Positions 1 to 6,274 of a stretch of 10,341 nucleotides of DNA are shown one piece after another (position 1 is the stretch's first letter; each line of letters opens with the position of its first letter). The stretch spans positions 1 to 10,341 of the forward strand of contig JAGQIY010000575.1 of NCBI GenBank assembly GCA_020430865.1. The letters run 5' to 3'. The notes under the pieces were generated by a model. The model saw only the letters and a list, made by a program, of their open reading frames with translations, had not been told where the DNA came from and did no database searches. Source of the DNA: Myxococcales bacterium. Its GTDB lineage: Bacteria > Myxococcota > Polyangia > Polyangiales > Polyangiaceae. The translations under genes were made by a program, and so were the position numbers.

Positions 1-193
1 TCTGCACCCCGAGCTTGGGGCCGGTGACGCGGACCCGCTGGGTCCTGAGCTCCCCGCCGTGATGTCGGTGGTGGGCCTGCGCTCGCGTCGAGACTCCCTC
101 CGCCACATCCGCGCTCGGCTCCCCCGAGCAAGCGGTCAACAGGGTCAGACCCCCGATCAATGGCAACACACCTCGCAATGTTCGACGCATCAT
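1..193 (-). CDS. Putative lipoprotein, N-terminal part (runs off left edge)
   Basis: Read on the minus strand, ATG codons at 193-191 and 190-188 open a frame with no stop to base 1 (64 residues visible). The start has two arginines, a hydrophobic stretch (residues 9-19) and a lipobox LTAC ending at Cys22, followed by Ser. This is a textbook signal peptidase II site, so the product should be an exported lipid-anchored protein; Ser at +2 favours outer-membrane sorting if the cell is Gram-negative. The visible mature part is polar with a His cluster (HHRHH, residues 41-45). A strong AAGGAGG lies 4 bases from the first ATG and 7 from the second, so the second start may be the one used. I do not recognise a family; the catalytic or binding part lies outside the window. 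The lipoprotein call is firm, the function unknown. Confidence 0.78.
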   Translation of the reverse strand, partial: MMRRTLRGVLPLIGGLTLLTACSGEPSADVAEGVSTRAQAHHRHHGGELRTQRVRVTGPKLGVQ

Positions 194-197
194 GGAT

Positions 198-204
198 CCT
201 CCTT
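198..204 (-). promoter_or_regulatory. Shine-Dalgarno of the left-edge lipoprotein gene
   Basis: On the minus strand the sequence reads AAGGAGG followed by ATCC and ATG ATG. It is the strongest ribosome-binding site in the window and fixes the start of the partial lipoprotein gene. Confidence 0.75.
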
Positions 205-224
205 CTACGCTTCCGCGCGGCTCG

Positions 225-253
225 GATAGAACACACCGGCCCCCAGCCTTCAA
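225..253 (-). promoter_or_regulatory. Candidate sigma70-type promoter for the left-edge lipoprotein
   Basis: On the minus strand TTGAAG (253-248, 4 of 6 matches to TTGACA) is separated by exactly 17 bases from TCTATC (230-225, 3 of 6 to TATAAT). Initiation near 218 would give a leader of about 25 bases carrying the AAGGAGG. The -35 overlaps an 11-bp palindrome, AACAC-C-GTGTT (252-262), and TTCAACAC occurs twice 13 bases apart (249-256, 262-269), so a regulator could bind here. The stretch is visibly AT-richer than its surroundings. The box matches are modest, so this is a candidate only. Confidence 0.35.
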
Positions 254-362
254 CACCGTGTTTCAACACAGTAACTACAAATACTATGAAGCAGGACGAT
301 CCACGGAAAGGTCTCCCTGTCACGACACCCTGGGCGAAGAGCGCCACGCTGGGCAGCCATCG

Positions 363-378
363 TGGTCTCCAGAGACCA
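363..378 (-). terminator. Hairpin downstream of the TPR gene, possible terminator
   Basis: TGGTCT-CCAG-AGACCA forms a 6-bp stem with a four-base loop, 14 bases past the stop of the minus-strand TPR gene. A second small hairpin (CCGA-GAG-TCGG in minus-strand reading) lies between them. Neither is followed by a T tract, so intrinsic termination is uncertain. The rest of the 194-392 spacer holds nothing else that I recognise. Confidence 0.25.
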
Positions 379-392
379 GCCGACTCTCGGTC

Positions 393-1196
393 TCAGTCCT
401 CGGAAGCGACGAGTCGCACGATCAACTCTTGAGCGCGCTTGACCTCGGCTTCGAGGGCGACCTGCAGAGCGATGCGTCCCGTGGTCGAGCGCTTCACGAA
501 GTTGTCGAGGTAGCGCAGAGCTGCGTCGGTCTCGTCCAGGTGATAGCTGATCTCACCCAGCACGAACTGACCGTAACCTTGTCCGCACGGAACCGACTCC
601 AGCGCGTCACGCAGCTCACGCAGCTCCTCGAACGCCGAGGCATCCCCCAGCTCGAGCCGCGCCAACGCCAGCTGTGCGCGATACAGCGGCTTGTCCCGCG
701 TCCCCCAGCGCACGGCGCGCTCCAGCGCGCCAATGGCTGGTCGGTGGGCGCCCGCGAGATACAGCGAGCTGCCCAGCGTCCACAGGTGGAACGCGCGCCG
801 CGACGCGGGACAGACTCGCGTGGCGATACGCAAGTGCTCGACCGCCTTGCGGTGGTCACCCAGTCCCAGGCACGCGCGAGCGGCGTCCTGGCGCGCGACG
901 TCTGGCATCACCCCCGTGGCCACCGCGAGCAGCGCGGTCTCGAGCGCGTCCCGGAAGCGCCGCCCCTCCATCTGGGAGAGATAGAGCTGCCTGAGGAGCA
1001 ACGCTCGCGTATCCAGGTCCACGCCGTCGGGATGTGCCAACCCGCGCTTGGCGTACTTCGCACGAGTCGCAGGCGTGCGCGCTCTCGAGGCCTTCTGAAG
1101 CAGCAATTCAGGGCTCTCACTCGCTCGAGGCCGGGCTCGTGCAAGTGGCGGCGCGGGACACGATTCCCGAACTGCTCGATCGCGGGAGCGCGACAT
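393..1196 (-). CDS. Tetratricopeptide-repeat-like protein
   Basis: This 267-residue protein is built almost wholly of paired amphipathic helices. At least four units have TPR-like Gly/Ala and Leu spacing; in numbering from this start they lie at about 103-129 (ACLGLGDHRKAVEHL), 137-162 (LGSSLYLAGAHRPAIGALE), 172-200 (LALARLELGD) and 211-236 (LGEISYHLDETDAALRYLD). TPR proteins are scaffolds for protein-protein contact; no enzymatic domain is visible. There is no signal peptide, so a cytoplasmic place is likely. The start is uncertain: ATG at 1196 or two codons upstream at 1202, neither with a Shine-Dalgarno. The frame is open to 1268, but the extra residues are Cys-rich and unlike the rest. 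A TAATTT four bases before the 1202 ATG could be a -10 box (with TGGACG 17 bases upstream), which would make the transcript nearly leaderless. The gene stands alone between a minus-strand and a plus-strand unit. Confidence 0.72.
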   Translation of the reverse strand: MSRSRDRAVRESCPAPPLARARPRASESPELLLQKASRARTPATRAKYAKRGLAHPDGVDLDTRALLLRQLYLSQMEGRRFRDALETALLAVATGVMPDVARQDAARACLGLGDHRKAVEHLRIATRVCPASRRAFHLWTLGSSLYLAGAHRPAIGALERAVRWGTRDKPLYRAQLALARLELGDASAFEELRELRDALESVPCGQGYGQFVLGEISYHLDETDAALRYLDNFVKRSTTGRIALQVALEAEVKRAQELIVRLVASED

Positions 1197-1314
1197 TTGC
1201 ATCGTAAAATTAGCAGCACCTGCACAGCCGTCCAGATTTCGACAAAACCAGCACGTTGCTTGGACCAAACAATGTCAGCCAGGGCCGTTCCCGAGCCGGC
1301 CGTGGCCTCAGGGC

Positions 1315-1343
1315 TTGATGAGAGGAGTCTCTGGGCCTATTCA
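1315..1343 (+). promoter_or_regulatory. Candidate promoter of the twin lipoprotein operon
   Basis: TTGATG (1315-1320, 4 of 6 to TTGACA), a 17-base spacer and TATTCA (1338-1343, 3 of 6 to TATAAT) precede the first small lipoprotein gene. Transcription from about 1350 would leave a 50-base leader. The 1269-1400 gap holds no other recognised signal. Confidence 0.3.
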
Positions 1344-1400
1344 AGCGTCGCCGCACTGAGTCACGCGTCCCTCCGCCGTATCCGCAGTGCCTGTTCCAGC

Positions 1401-1703
1401 ATGAAATTCACCACGCTCACCCTCGCCATGCCCCTCGTTGCCGGCCTGCTGCTCTCGGGCTGTGGCCACCCCGCCAGCGAGACCGAGTGCAAAGAACTGG
1501 CCGAACACATCGCACGGCTCCGGCTCCAGGGGCGCGGGTTCGACGAAGCCGAGGTGAACCGTCGGTTGGCGGAGGCCGAGCAGGACCCCGAGTACCAGAA
1601 GACCATGGAGGGCTGCGTCGGCAAGCGCATCACCGAGTCCTCGCTGGCTTGCGTGAGGAACGCGAAGTCTCCGGAGGAGATCAAGACGAAGTGCGCGCGC
1701 TGA
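1401..1703 (+). CDS. Small Cys-rich lipoprotein (paralogue 1)
   Basis: The 100-residue product begins MKFTTLTLAM, continues through a hydrophobic core and has lipobox LSGC at residues 18-21, so it is predicted to be a lipid-anchored, exported protein. The mature part is mostly helical and charged, with four further cysteines spaced C-x41-C-x11-C-x13-C, suited to two disulfide bonds in an oxidising compartment. The same arrangement recurs in the next gene, with shared positions including E-V-x-R-R, an acidic or basic helix, then P-E-[YF] before the second Cys. This points to a tandem duplication. ATG 1401 was chosen because it starts the signal peptide exactly; no clear Shine-Dalgarno precedes it. 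The frame is open upstream to 192, but that part is antisense to the TPR gene. Family and function are not recognised. Confidence 0.78.
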   Translation: MKFTTLTLAMPLVAGLLLSGCGHPASETECKELAEHIARLRLQGRGFDEAEVNRRLAEAEQDPEYQKTMEGCVGKRITESSLACVRNAKSPEEIKTKCAR

Positions 1704-2044
1704 CGCCGTTCTTTCTACGCGGCAACCCGCTGAGCGCCCCGGCTCGTGCCTCGTGCCTCAGCCTGCTGGTCACGGCCGCGGCGGCGTCGAGCGCTGGCTG
1801 CAGCCAGCCAATCGAGCAACGCGAATGCGATCAGCTGCTCGACCGCTACACCGAGTTCCTGATGCACGACCAGGAGCCGGACGTCGCGTTCGAGGAGGTG
1901 CGGCGAAGGCAGCACGAGGCGCGCGCCAAGGCGAGCACCTCGCCGGAGTTCGCCACCTGCAGCGACCGCGTCACGCGCAGGCAGTACGAGTGCGCGATGC
2001 AGGCACCCAACGCCGACCGCCTCGAGCAGTGCCTGGTGTTCTGA
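1691..2044 (+). CDS. Small Cys-rich lipoprotein (paralogue 2)
   Basis: This is a 117-residue product if translation starts at GTG 1691, which overlaps the end of the previous gene by 13 bases. A GGAGGA at 1673-1678 lies 12 bases upstream, a little far but usable, and the overlap suggests translational coupling. The N-terminus has an arginine, a hydrophobic stretch and SAGC at residues 34-37. Ser at -3 is atypical for a lipobox, so cleavage by signal peptidase I or II are both possible. The mature part repeats the four-cysteine pattern of its neighbour (C-x43-C-x10-C-x12-C), with the sequence RRQYECAMQAPNADRLEQC in the C-terminal half. A CTG at 1700, overlapping the upstream TGA as CTGA, is an alternative start but a rare codon. 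No function recognised. Confidence 0.7.
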   Translation: MRALTPFFLRGNPLSAPARASCLSLLVTAAAASSAGCSQPIEQRECDQLLDRYTEFLMHDQEPDVAFEEVRRRQHEARAKASTSPEFATCSDRVTRRQYECAMQAPNADRLEQCLVF

Positions 2045-2051
2045 GTCCCCG

Positions 2052-2070
2052 CCCGAGCATCAAGCTTGGG
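2052..2070 (+). terminator. Weak hairpin between convergent lipoprotein and ligD genes
   Basis: CCCGAGC-ATCAA-GCTTGGG forms a 7-bp stem (one G-U pair) in plus-strand RNA, 7 bases after the lipoprotein stop. It has no T tract, and it spans the last codons of ligD, where the other strand pairs less well (A-C mismatch). It may end the lipoprotein transcript. Confidence 0.28.
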
Positions 2071-4717
2071 GGGTGAGGAGCCGCTCGAGCTTGGCGACCG
2101 CCGCCGGGACGTCGACGTCCACCTCCAACAGTCGACGCAACGGATCCTCTCGCTCCGCCATGCGAGCAGGCACAGTGAACATGGTGTAGGCGGCGGGATC
2201 GAGCGCCAGGTGCACTTCGTCCCACTCGAGCGGCGTGCTCACCCGAGCGCCGGGATAGGCACGCACCGAGTAGGGACCGACGATGGTGCGAGAGCGCCCC
2301 GTCTGTCCTACGTCGATCAAGATCTTGCCACCACGGTCGTTCACTCGACGCTCCATGGTCGTGATGTCCTGATGGCGCAGCCAGAGCAGCCTCCCTATCA
2401 ATTCCACAAGGATTTTTGCCGTCTCGAAGGGGACGCCGCCACCCCGGGCGGCATCGCCCATCGGGATCATGACGTGCATGCCCGTCTGACCGCTGGTCTT
2501 GGGGAAACCCACCAACCCGAGTTCGGACAGCAGCTCCTTCAGCGACAGCGCGAGCGTGACCGCATGTCGAAACGGATTGTCTCCCATGTCGAAATCGATG
2601 GTGAGGAAGTCGCATGTATCCAGGGAACCCTCACGACAGGCGAGCACATGGACGGGGATGCAACCGAGGTTTGCGATATGAATCAGGCCATCTGCGTCAT
2701 CGATCAGGAACGTCGAGACGGTCTTTCCGTCGCGCTCCTCGTGGCGGATCTGCAGCGTCCTCAACCACTCCGGAGTCCCCTTGGGAGCATTCCACTGATA
2801 GAAGCTCTTGCCGTTGATTCCGTCCGGATACCGAACCAGCATGATCGGGCGACCCTTCAGGAAAGGCAACAGCGTGTCGGCGATGGCGGCGTAGTACTCG
2901 CAGAGTTCGCCCTTGGTGTAGCCCTCATCCGGCCAGAACACCTTCGCCTGGTTCGTGAGCCTCGCGCGAGTGATCAGGCGCTCGCCGCGGCGGGCAGCCG
3001 AAGCGCCGCGACCAACCGCCGGGACGGCGAGTCCGGCCTCGAGGCTCGCCTCCCCTGCCTCCACCTCGGGGGGCGCGTGCTCCAGACGCTGCTCACCGGG
3101 CATCGCGGTGCAGTCGTGAGGGTCCTTGTCGTTGCGTAGCCCGCGGAACACGGGGAAGCGCAGAGAGCCGGAGTCCGACCACCCGAGGTAACGCACGCTC
3201 ACCACATGACGCGGCTCAACGAAGTGGCGCTCCATCGGGGCGCGCTCGAGCTCCCCCGCGGCGGGGCACTCGTCGACCTCGATGGGACGCAGCCGCTCGA
3301 GCAGCTGATCCTGGGTCGCATCGTCCAGTCCCGAGCCGACCTTGCCCCGGAGCTTGAGCGCGTCCCCCTCGTAGGCCGCGAGGATCAACGAGCCGAGGGT
3401 ACGGGAGCGCCGCTTGCGTTCCCAGCCAACGATCACGAACTCATCGTCCCGCTCGGTCTTGATCTTGACCCAGTCCTGGTAGCGCGTCGGCCCAGGGCGG
3501 TAGACCGCGTCCTTGCGCTTGGCGACCACGCCCTCGAGACCCTCGTGCTTGCACAGTTCGAACAATGGCCGCCCGTCCTCGTCGAGATGATCCAAGGCCC
3601 GCAGGCGGCCGCGTCCCGGCAACAGACGCATCAGGATCTGCTTGCGCGCGAGCAAAGGCATCTGCGTGAGGTCCCAGTCCTCGAGAGCCAACACGTCGAA
3701 CACCATGTAGACCACCGGGACGTCGCGGCGCGCTCGAGCGACGTCCAGCGGCCGTGTCGCGTGGATACGCGTCGCGAGCCGCTCGAAGCTCGGCTTCCCC
3801 TGGGCGTCGAAGGCCACGATCTCGCCATCCAGGACGATGCGCTTGGGAGCCAAGGCGCGCACCGAACGCACCACCTCGGGATAGGTCAAGGTCGCGGCTC
3901 GTTGCTTGCGGTAGCGAAGGCTCACTTCTTCGCCCAGCTTGTCGGCGACGATGCGCACCCCATCCAGCTTCAGCTCATAGATCCTCGAGGCATCGCTCAG
4001 GGTCGCGCCTTCCGTCGCACATAGCATCGGGTTCAGGTTGCTGACGTCGAGCTTGCGCCGCCTTGCGCCGCCCTCCTTCGCCAGCTGGACCAGCTCCGCA
4101 ACGAGGGCAGGTTTGCTCTCCAGCTGGTCCACCCGCAGCCCGGAGATCACGCTGTAGGGCTCCTCACCCACGATATCGCGATCGCTCGAGTACGCGTCCG
4201 TCTTCTTCAGCAACAGCCACTGCGGTTGCTTGGGCTTGGGCTTGTGCCGCGAGCCCGTCTCCACCAGCGCGAAGCGTCCCTTGAGCTTGTACCCGTCGAG
4301 CCAGAAATCGACCTTGCCCTTCGCGAGACCCTCCTCGACTGGATCCTCGAGGTAACGCACGGTTCCCGTGTCCCAGACGATCATGGGCCCCGCTCCGTAG
4401 TTCCCTTCGGGGATCACGTCCTCGAAATCGAGGTACTCCAGCGGGTGGTTCTCGGTCTGCACCGCGAGGCGCTTGTCCACTGGATTGAGGCTCGGTCCCT
4501 TGGGTACCGCGAAGCTCAGCAGCGTGCTACCGGACTGGATCCGCAGATCGTAGTGCTCTCTCGATGCGTCGTGCAGGTGCACCACGAAGGAGCCAACGCG
4601 GGTGCCCGCAGCCGCCTCGGCCGTGGCGAAGGGCTCGTTGGTACGGCCTGGATCGCGCTTCTCGCGGTACTTGCGCAGCGGGTCTTCGCGCTGCTCGGGG
4701 GAGTCGGTTTTCGCCAC
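2060..4717 (-). CDS. ligD: Multifunctional ATP-dependent DNA ligase D (PE-LIG-POL)
   Basis: LigD processes and seals double-strand breaks in bacterial non-homologous end joining with Ku. The 885-residue protein carries three enzymes in the order known from Pseudomonas LigD. First is a 3'-phosphoesterase (about 35-190) with HLHDASREHYDLR, where His49, His55, Asp57 and Arg59 match the metal/phosphate site, and His91 in HPLEY. Next is an ATP-dependent ligase (about 225-530) with nucleophile Lys250 in KLDG, LDGE at 296-299, FD at 340-341, EGVVAKR at 395-401 and WVKIK at 416-420. After an Ala/Glu-rich linker (541-580) comes a primase-like polymerase (about 582-850) with IDFD (Asp708, Asp710), SGQTGMHV (His748) and Asp802 in LIDVGQ. 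All key residues are present, so it should be active. GTG at 4717 is the most upstream start, since an in-frame TGA lies three codons before it; no clear Shine-Dalgarno is seen. It diverges from ku, its functional partner. Confidence 0.96.
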   Translation of the reverse strand: MAKTDSPEQREDPLRKYREKRDPGRTNEPFATAEAAAGTRVGSFVVHLHDASREHYDLRIQSGSTLLSFAVPKGPSLNPVDKRLAVQTENHPLEYLDFEDVIPEGNYGAGPMIVWDTGTVRYLEDPVEEGLAKGKVDFWLDGYKLKGRFALVETGSRHKPKPKQPQWLLLKKTDAYSSDRDIVGEEPYSVISGLRVDQLESKPALVAELVQLAKEGGARRRKLDVSNLNPMLCATEGATLSDASRIYELKLDGVRIVADKLGEEVSLRYRKQRAATLTYPEVVRSVRALAPKRIVLDGEIVAFDAQGKPSFERLATRIHATRPLDVARARRDVPVVYMVFDVLALEDWDLTQMPLLARKQILMRLLPGRGRLRALDHLDEDGRPLFELCKHEGLEGVVAKRKDAVYRPGPTRYQDWVKIKTERDDEFVIVGWERKRRSRTLGSLILAAYEGDALKLRGKVGSGLDDATQDQLLERLRPIEVDECPAAGELERAPMERHFVEPRHVVSVRYLGWSDSGSLRFPVFRGLRNDKDPHDCTAMPGEQRLEHAPPEVEAGEASLEAGLAVPAVGRGASAARRGERLITRARLTNQAKVFWPDEGYTKGELCEYYAAIADTLLPFLKGRPIMLVRYPDGINGKSFYQWNAPKGTPEWLRTLQIRHEERDGKTVSTFLIDDADGLIHIANLGCIPVHVLACREGSLDTCDFLTIDFDMGDNPFRHAVTLALSLKELLSELGLVGFPKTSGQTGMHVMIPMGDAARGGGVPFETAKILVELIGRLLWLRHQDITTMERRVNDRGGKILIDVGQTGRSRTIVGPYSVRAYPGARVSTPLEWDEVHLALDPAAYTMFTVPARMAEREDPLRRLLEVDVDVPAAVAKLERLLTPQA

Positions 4718-5016
4718 GGATGTTCAGATCTCTGATCGACTCGTGGATGTTGCCACACCCGCCTCGCAGCGACGAAGAACGCGGTCCCCTCTCCCCCCCG
4801 AACCCGTGGATGAGCTGGACCTCGACCGAGGCCGCGTGGGCTGTTCGCGCGGAAACGCCTGTCGCCCCACGCCACGCCACCACTGGACATCTGCGCCGCT
4901 TCGCTTATGCAAGCAGGTGTGACCGTGAGGATCGGGCGGAGTTTGCCCACGAAAAGCGCGCGCTGAGGCTGCTCGGATGTTGGAGCTTTCGAGCCACGCC
5001 CCGTAGCATTGCGCTC
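4718..5016. promoter_or_regulatory. Divergent ligD/ku intergenic region
   Basis: The 299 bases hold no convincing gene and must contain both promoters. A 12-bp palindrome, TCAGA-TC-TCTGA (4724-4735), ends its near arm 6 bases before the ligD start codon, where it could cover the ribosome-binding region. The heptamer GGATGTT occurs three times on the plus strand (4718-4724, 4745-4751, 4975-4981), near both genes. A C7 tract is at 4793-4799. For ligD I could not assign convincing -35 and -10 boxes. No known SOS-box consensus was recognised. Confidence 0.5.
4884..4911 (+). promoter_or_regulatory. Candidate ku promoter
   Basis: TGGACA (4884-4889, 5 of 6 matches to TTGACA), 16 bases, then TATGCA (4906-4911, 3 of 6 to TATAAT). 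It would start transcription about 100 bases before the ku ATG. The -10 match is poor and the organism's consensus is unknown. Confidence 0.28.
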
Positions 5017-5928
5017 ATGGCGGCACGCGCGATCAGCTCCGGAACCATCAGCTTCGGCTTGGTATCGATCCCCATCAAGCTCTTCACGGCGGCGTCGAGC
5101 CAGTCCGTCAGCTTCAACATGCTGCACGGGGAGTGCGGCAACCGGATCAAGCAGCAGCTCTACTGTCCGGTGTGCGATGTCGTCGTGGAGCGCAAGGACA
5201 CGGTCAAGGGCTACGAGTACACCAAGGGCCAGTTCGTGCAGTTCGCCGATGACGAGCTGAAGAAGCTCGAGGCGGAGCGCAGCAGCACACTGGAGATCGT
5301 GGAGTTCGTCCCGCTCGAGACGGTCGATTTCATCCAGGTGGAGAAGAGTTACTACCTGGGCCCCGACAAGGGCGGCGACAAGGCGTACAAGCTGCTCGCG
5401 GAGGCCATGCGGCGCAAGGAGCGAGTTGCCGTGGGGAGCTGGTCGGCGCGCGGCAAGGAACAGCTGGTGATGATTCGTCCCTATCAGGACGGGTTGATCC
5501 TGCATCAGCTGTACTACGCGGGCGAGGTGCGAAACTACGAGGACGTCGACAAGGGCGCGACCTTCAGCTTCAGTGACGCGGAGCAGGACCTGGCGGACAA
5601 GCTCCTCGACCAGCTCACGGTGGAGGAGTTCGATCCCGAGAAGTTCAAGGACGCGTATGCAGCGCGCGTGCTCGAGGTGGTCGACCAGAAGGTCGCCGGG
5701 CAAGAGATCACCCTTGCCCCAGAGCAACCCAAGGCGCAGATCATCGACCTCTTCGAGGCGCTCAAGAAGAGCCTGGCTCAGGGCGGGGACGACGGCGTGG
5801 CCGACGGCTCCGAGAGCAAGGACGGCAAGACCGCGGGCAAGAAGACCAAGGCGAAGCCAGTCAAGAAGGCAGAACCCGCGGCGAAGAAGGAATCCAAGGC
5901 TCGCGCCAAGAAGACCTCCACCGGCTGA
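5017..5928 (+). CDS. ku: Bacterial Ku end-binding protein
   Basis: Ku forms a homodimeric ring on DNA ends and recruits LigD in non-homologous end joining. The 303-residue product starts with the family signature (ARAISSGTISFGLVSIPIKL at residues 3-22) and continues through the beta-barrel core, with VKGYEYTKGQFV at 63-74, YYLGPDKGG at 112-120 and the DGLILHQLYYAGEVR region at 158-172. Cys40, Cys50 and Cys53 (CGN...YCPVC) replace the polar residues of many Ku proteins and resemble a zinc-knuckle remnant. After the helical C-terminal arm, residues 268-303 form a low-complexity tail with 13 lysines, comparable in style to the basic tails of mycobacterial Ku that add DNA contacts. ATG 5017 was chosen because it begins the conserved N-terminus; no strong Shine-Dalgarno precedes it. 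The frame continues open upstream to 4564, which I regard as non-coding. The smr gene follows after 20 bases. Confidence 0.96.
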   Translation: MAARAISSGTISFGLVSIPIKLFTAASSQSVSFNMLHGECGNRIKQQLYCPVCDVVVERKDTVKGYEYTKGQFVQFADDELKKLEAERSSTLEIVEFVPLETVDFIQVEKSYYLGPDKGGDKAYKLLAEAMRRKERVAVGSWSARGKEQLVMIRPYQDGLILHQLYYAGEVRNYEDVDKGATFSFSDAEQDLADKLLDQLTVEEFDPEKFKDAYAARVLEVVDQKVAGQEITLAPEQPKAQIIDLFEALKKSLAQGGDDGVADGSESKDGKTAGKKTKAKPVKKAEPAAKKESKARAKKTSTG

Positions 5929-5948
5929 CGCGACTCGATCACAGTGCC

Positions 5949-6245
5949 GTGAGCAAGCAGCCTCCGCAGGACGACGTGGTGGTGATGGAGATCGAGGACA
6001 GCCTCGATCTCCACACCTTTCAGCCTCGGGACATCCCTTTCGTGGTCGAGGACTACGTCGAGGAGGCGTTCAAGAAGGGCTTCCGAGAGGTCAGACTGAT
6101 CCACGGTCGAGGGAAGGGCGTGCAGCGCGCCCGGGTGCAGCAGGTGCTGGCGAGCTCGCCCTACGTCGCCGAGTTCCGCGACGCGCCGGCGACGCGCGGC
6201 GGCTGGGGCGCGACCCTCGCCTGGCTCAAGGACCCGAAGCAGTAG
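5949..6245 (+). CDS. Stand-alone Smr-domain protein
   Basis: The 98-residue protein is essentially one Smr domain, the fold found at the C-terminus of MutS2. It shows the LDLH motif (19-22), a helix at about 31-44, HGRGKG at 52-57 in place of the usual [TH]GxG loop, and a C-terminal GGWGATLAWL strand (84-93). Smr domains bind nucleic acid; several have endonuclease activity, and others act on ribosomes. GTG 5949 lies 20 bases after the ku stop with no clear Shine-Dalgarno. An ATG at 5985 (residue 13) is a possible start that would keep the whole domain. The short gap and same strand suggest co-transcription with ku. Whether it helps end joining or acts elsewhere cannot be told from sequence. 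Confidence 0.88.
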   Translation: MSKQPPQDDVVVMEIEDSLDLHTFQPRDIPFVVEDYVEEAFKKGFREVRLIHGRGKGVQRARVQQVLASSPYVAEFRDAPATRGGWGATLAWLKDPKQ

Positions 6246-6274
6246 CCTCCTCTTCGTAGCTCGCGCGACCGCGC

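Noticed and set aside
192..1400. Long plus-strand open frame upstream of the first small lipoprotein (continuous with it)
   Set aside because: It is antisense to the TPR gene, whose helical repeats are clear. The translated stretch is Arg/Gln-rich low complexity, and the lipoprotein signal peptide starts exactly at 1401.
1700..1703. CTG start in a CTGA overlap for the second lipoprotein
   Set aside because: CTG is a rare start and would sit 21 bases from the GGAGGA. GTG 1691 is better placed, though not proven.
2066..4735. Plus-strand frames of up to 357 residues opposite ligD
   Set aside because: They mirror the codon bias of ligD, which has every catalytic motif; the products have no recognisable domain.
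4793..4799. C7 homopolymer as a phase-variation tract
   Set aside because: It is short, in GC-rich DNA, and placed neither in a gene nor between promoter boxes.
4564..5016. Upstream extension of the ku frame
   Set aside because: It overlaps the ligD start on the other strand, is Arg/Pro-rich, and the Ku N-terminal signature begins at 5017.
6246..6274. Bidirectional terminator between smr and the WYL gene
   Set aside because: The 29-base gap has only a GCGC-rich 4-bp inverted repeat and no T tract on either strand.
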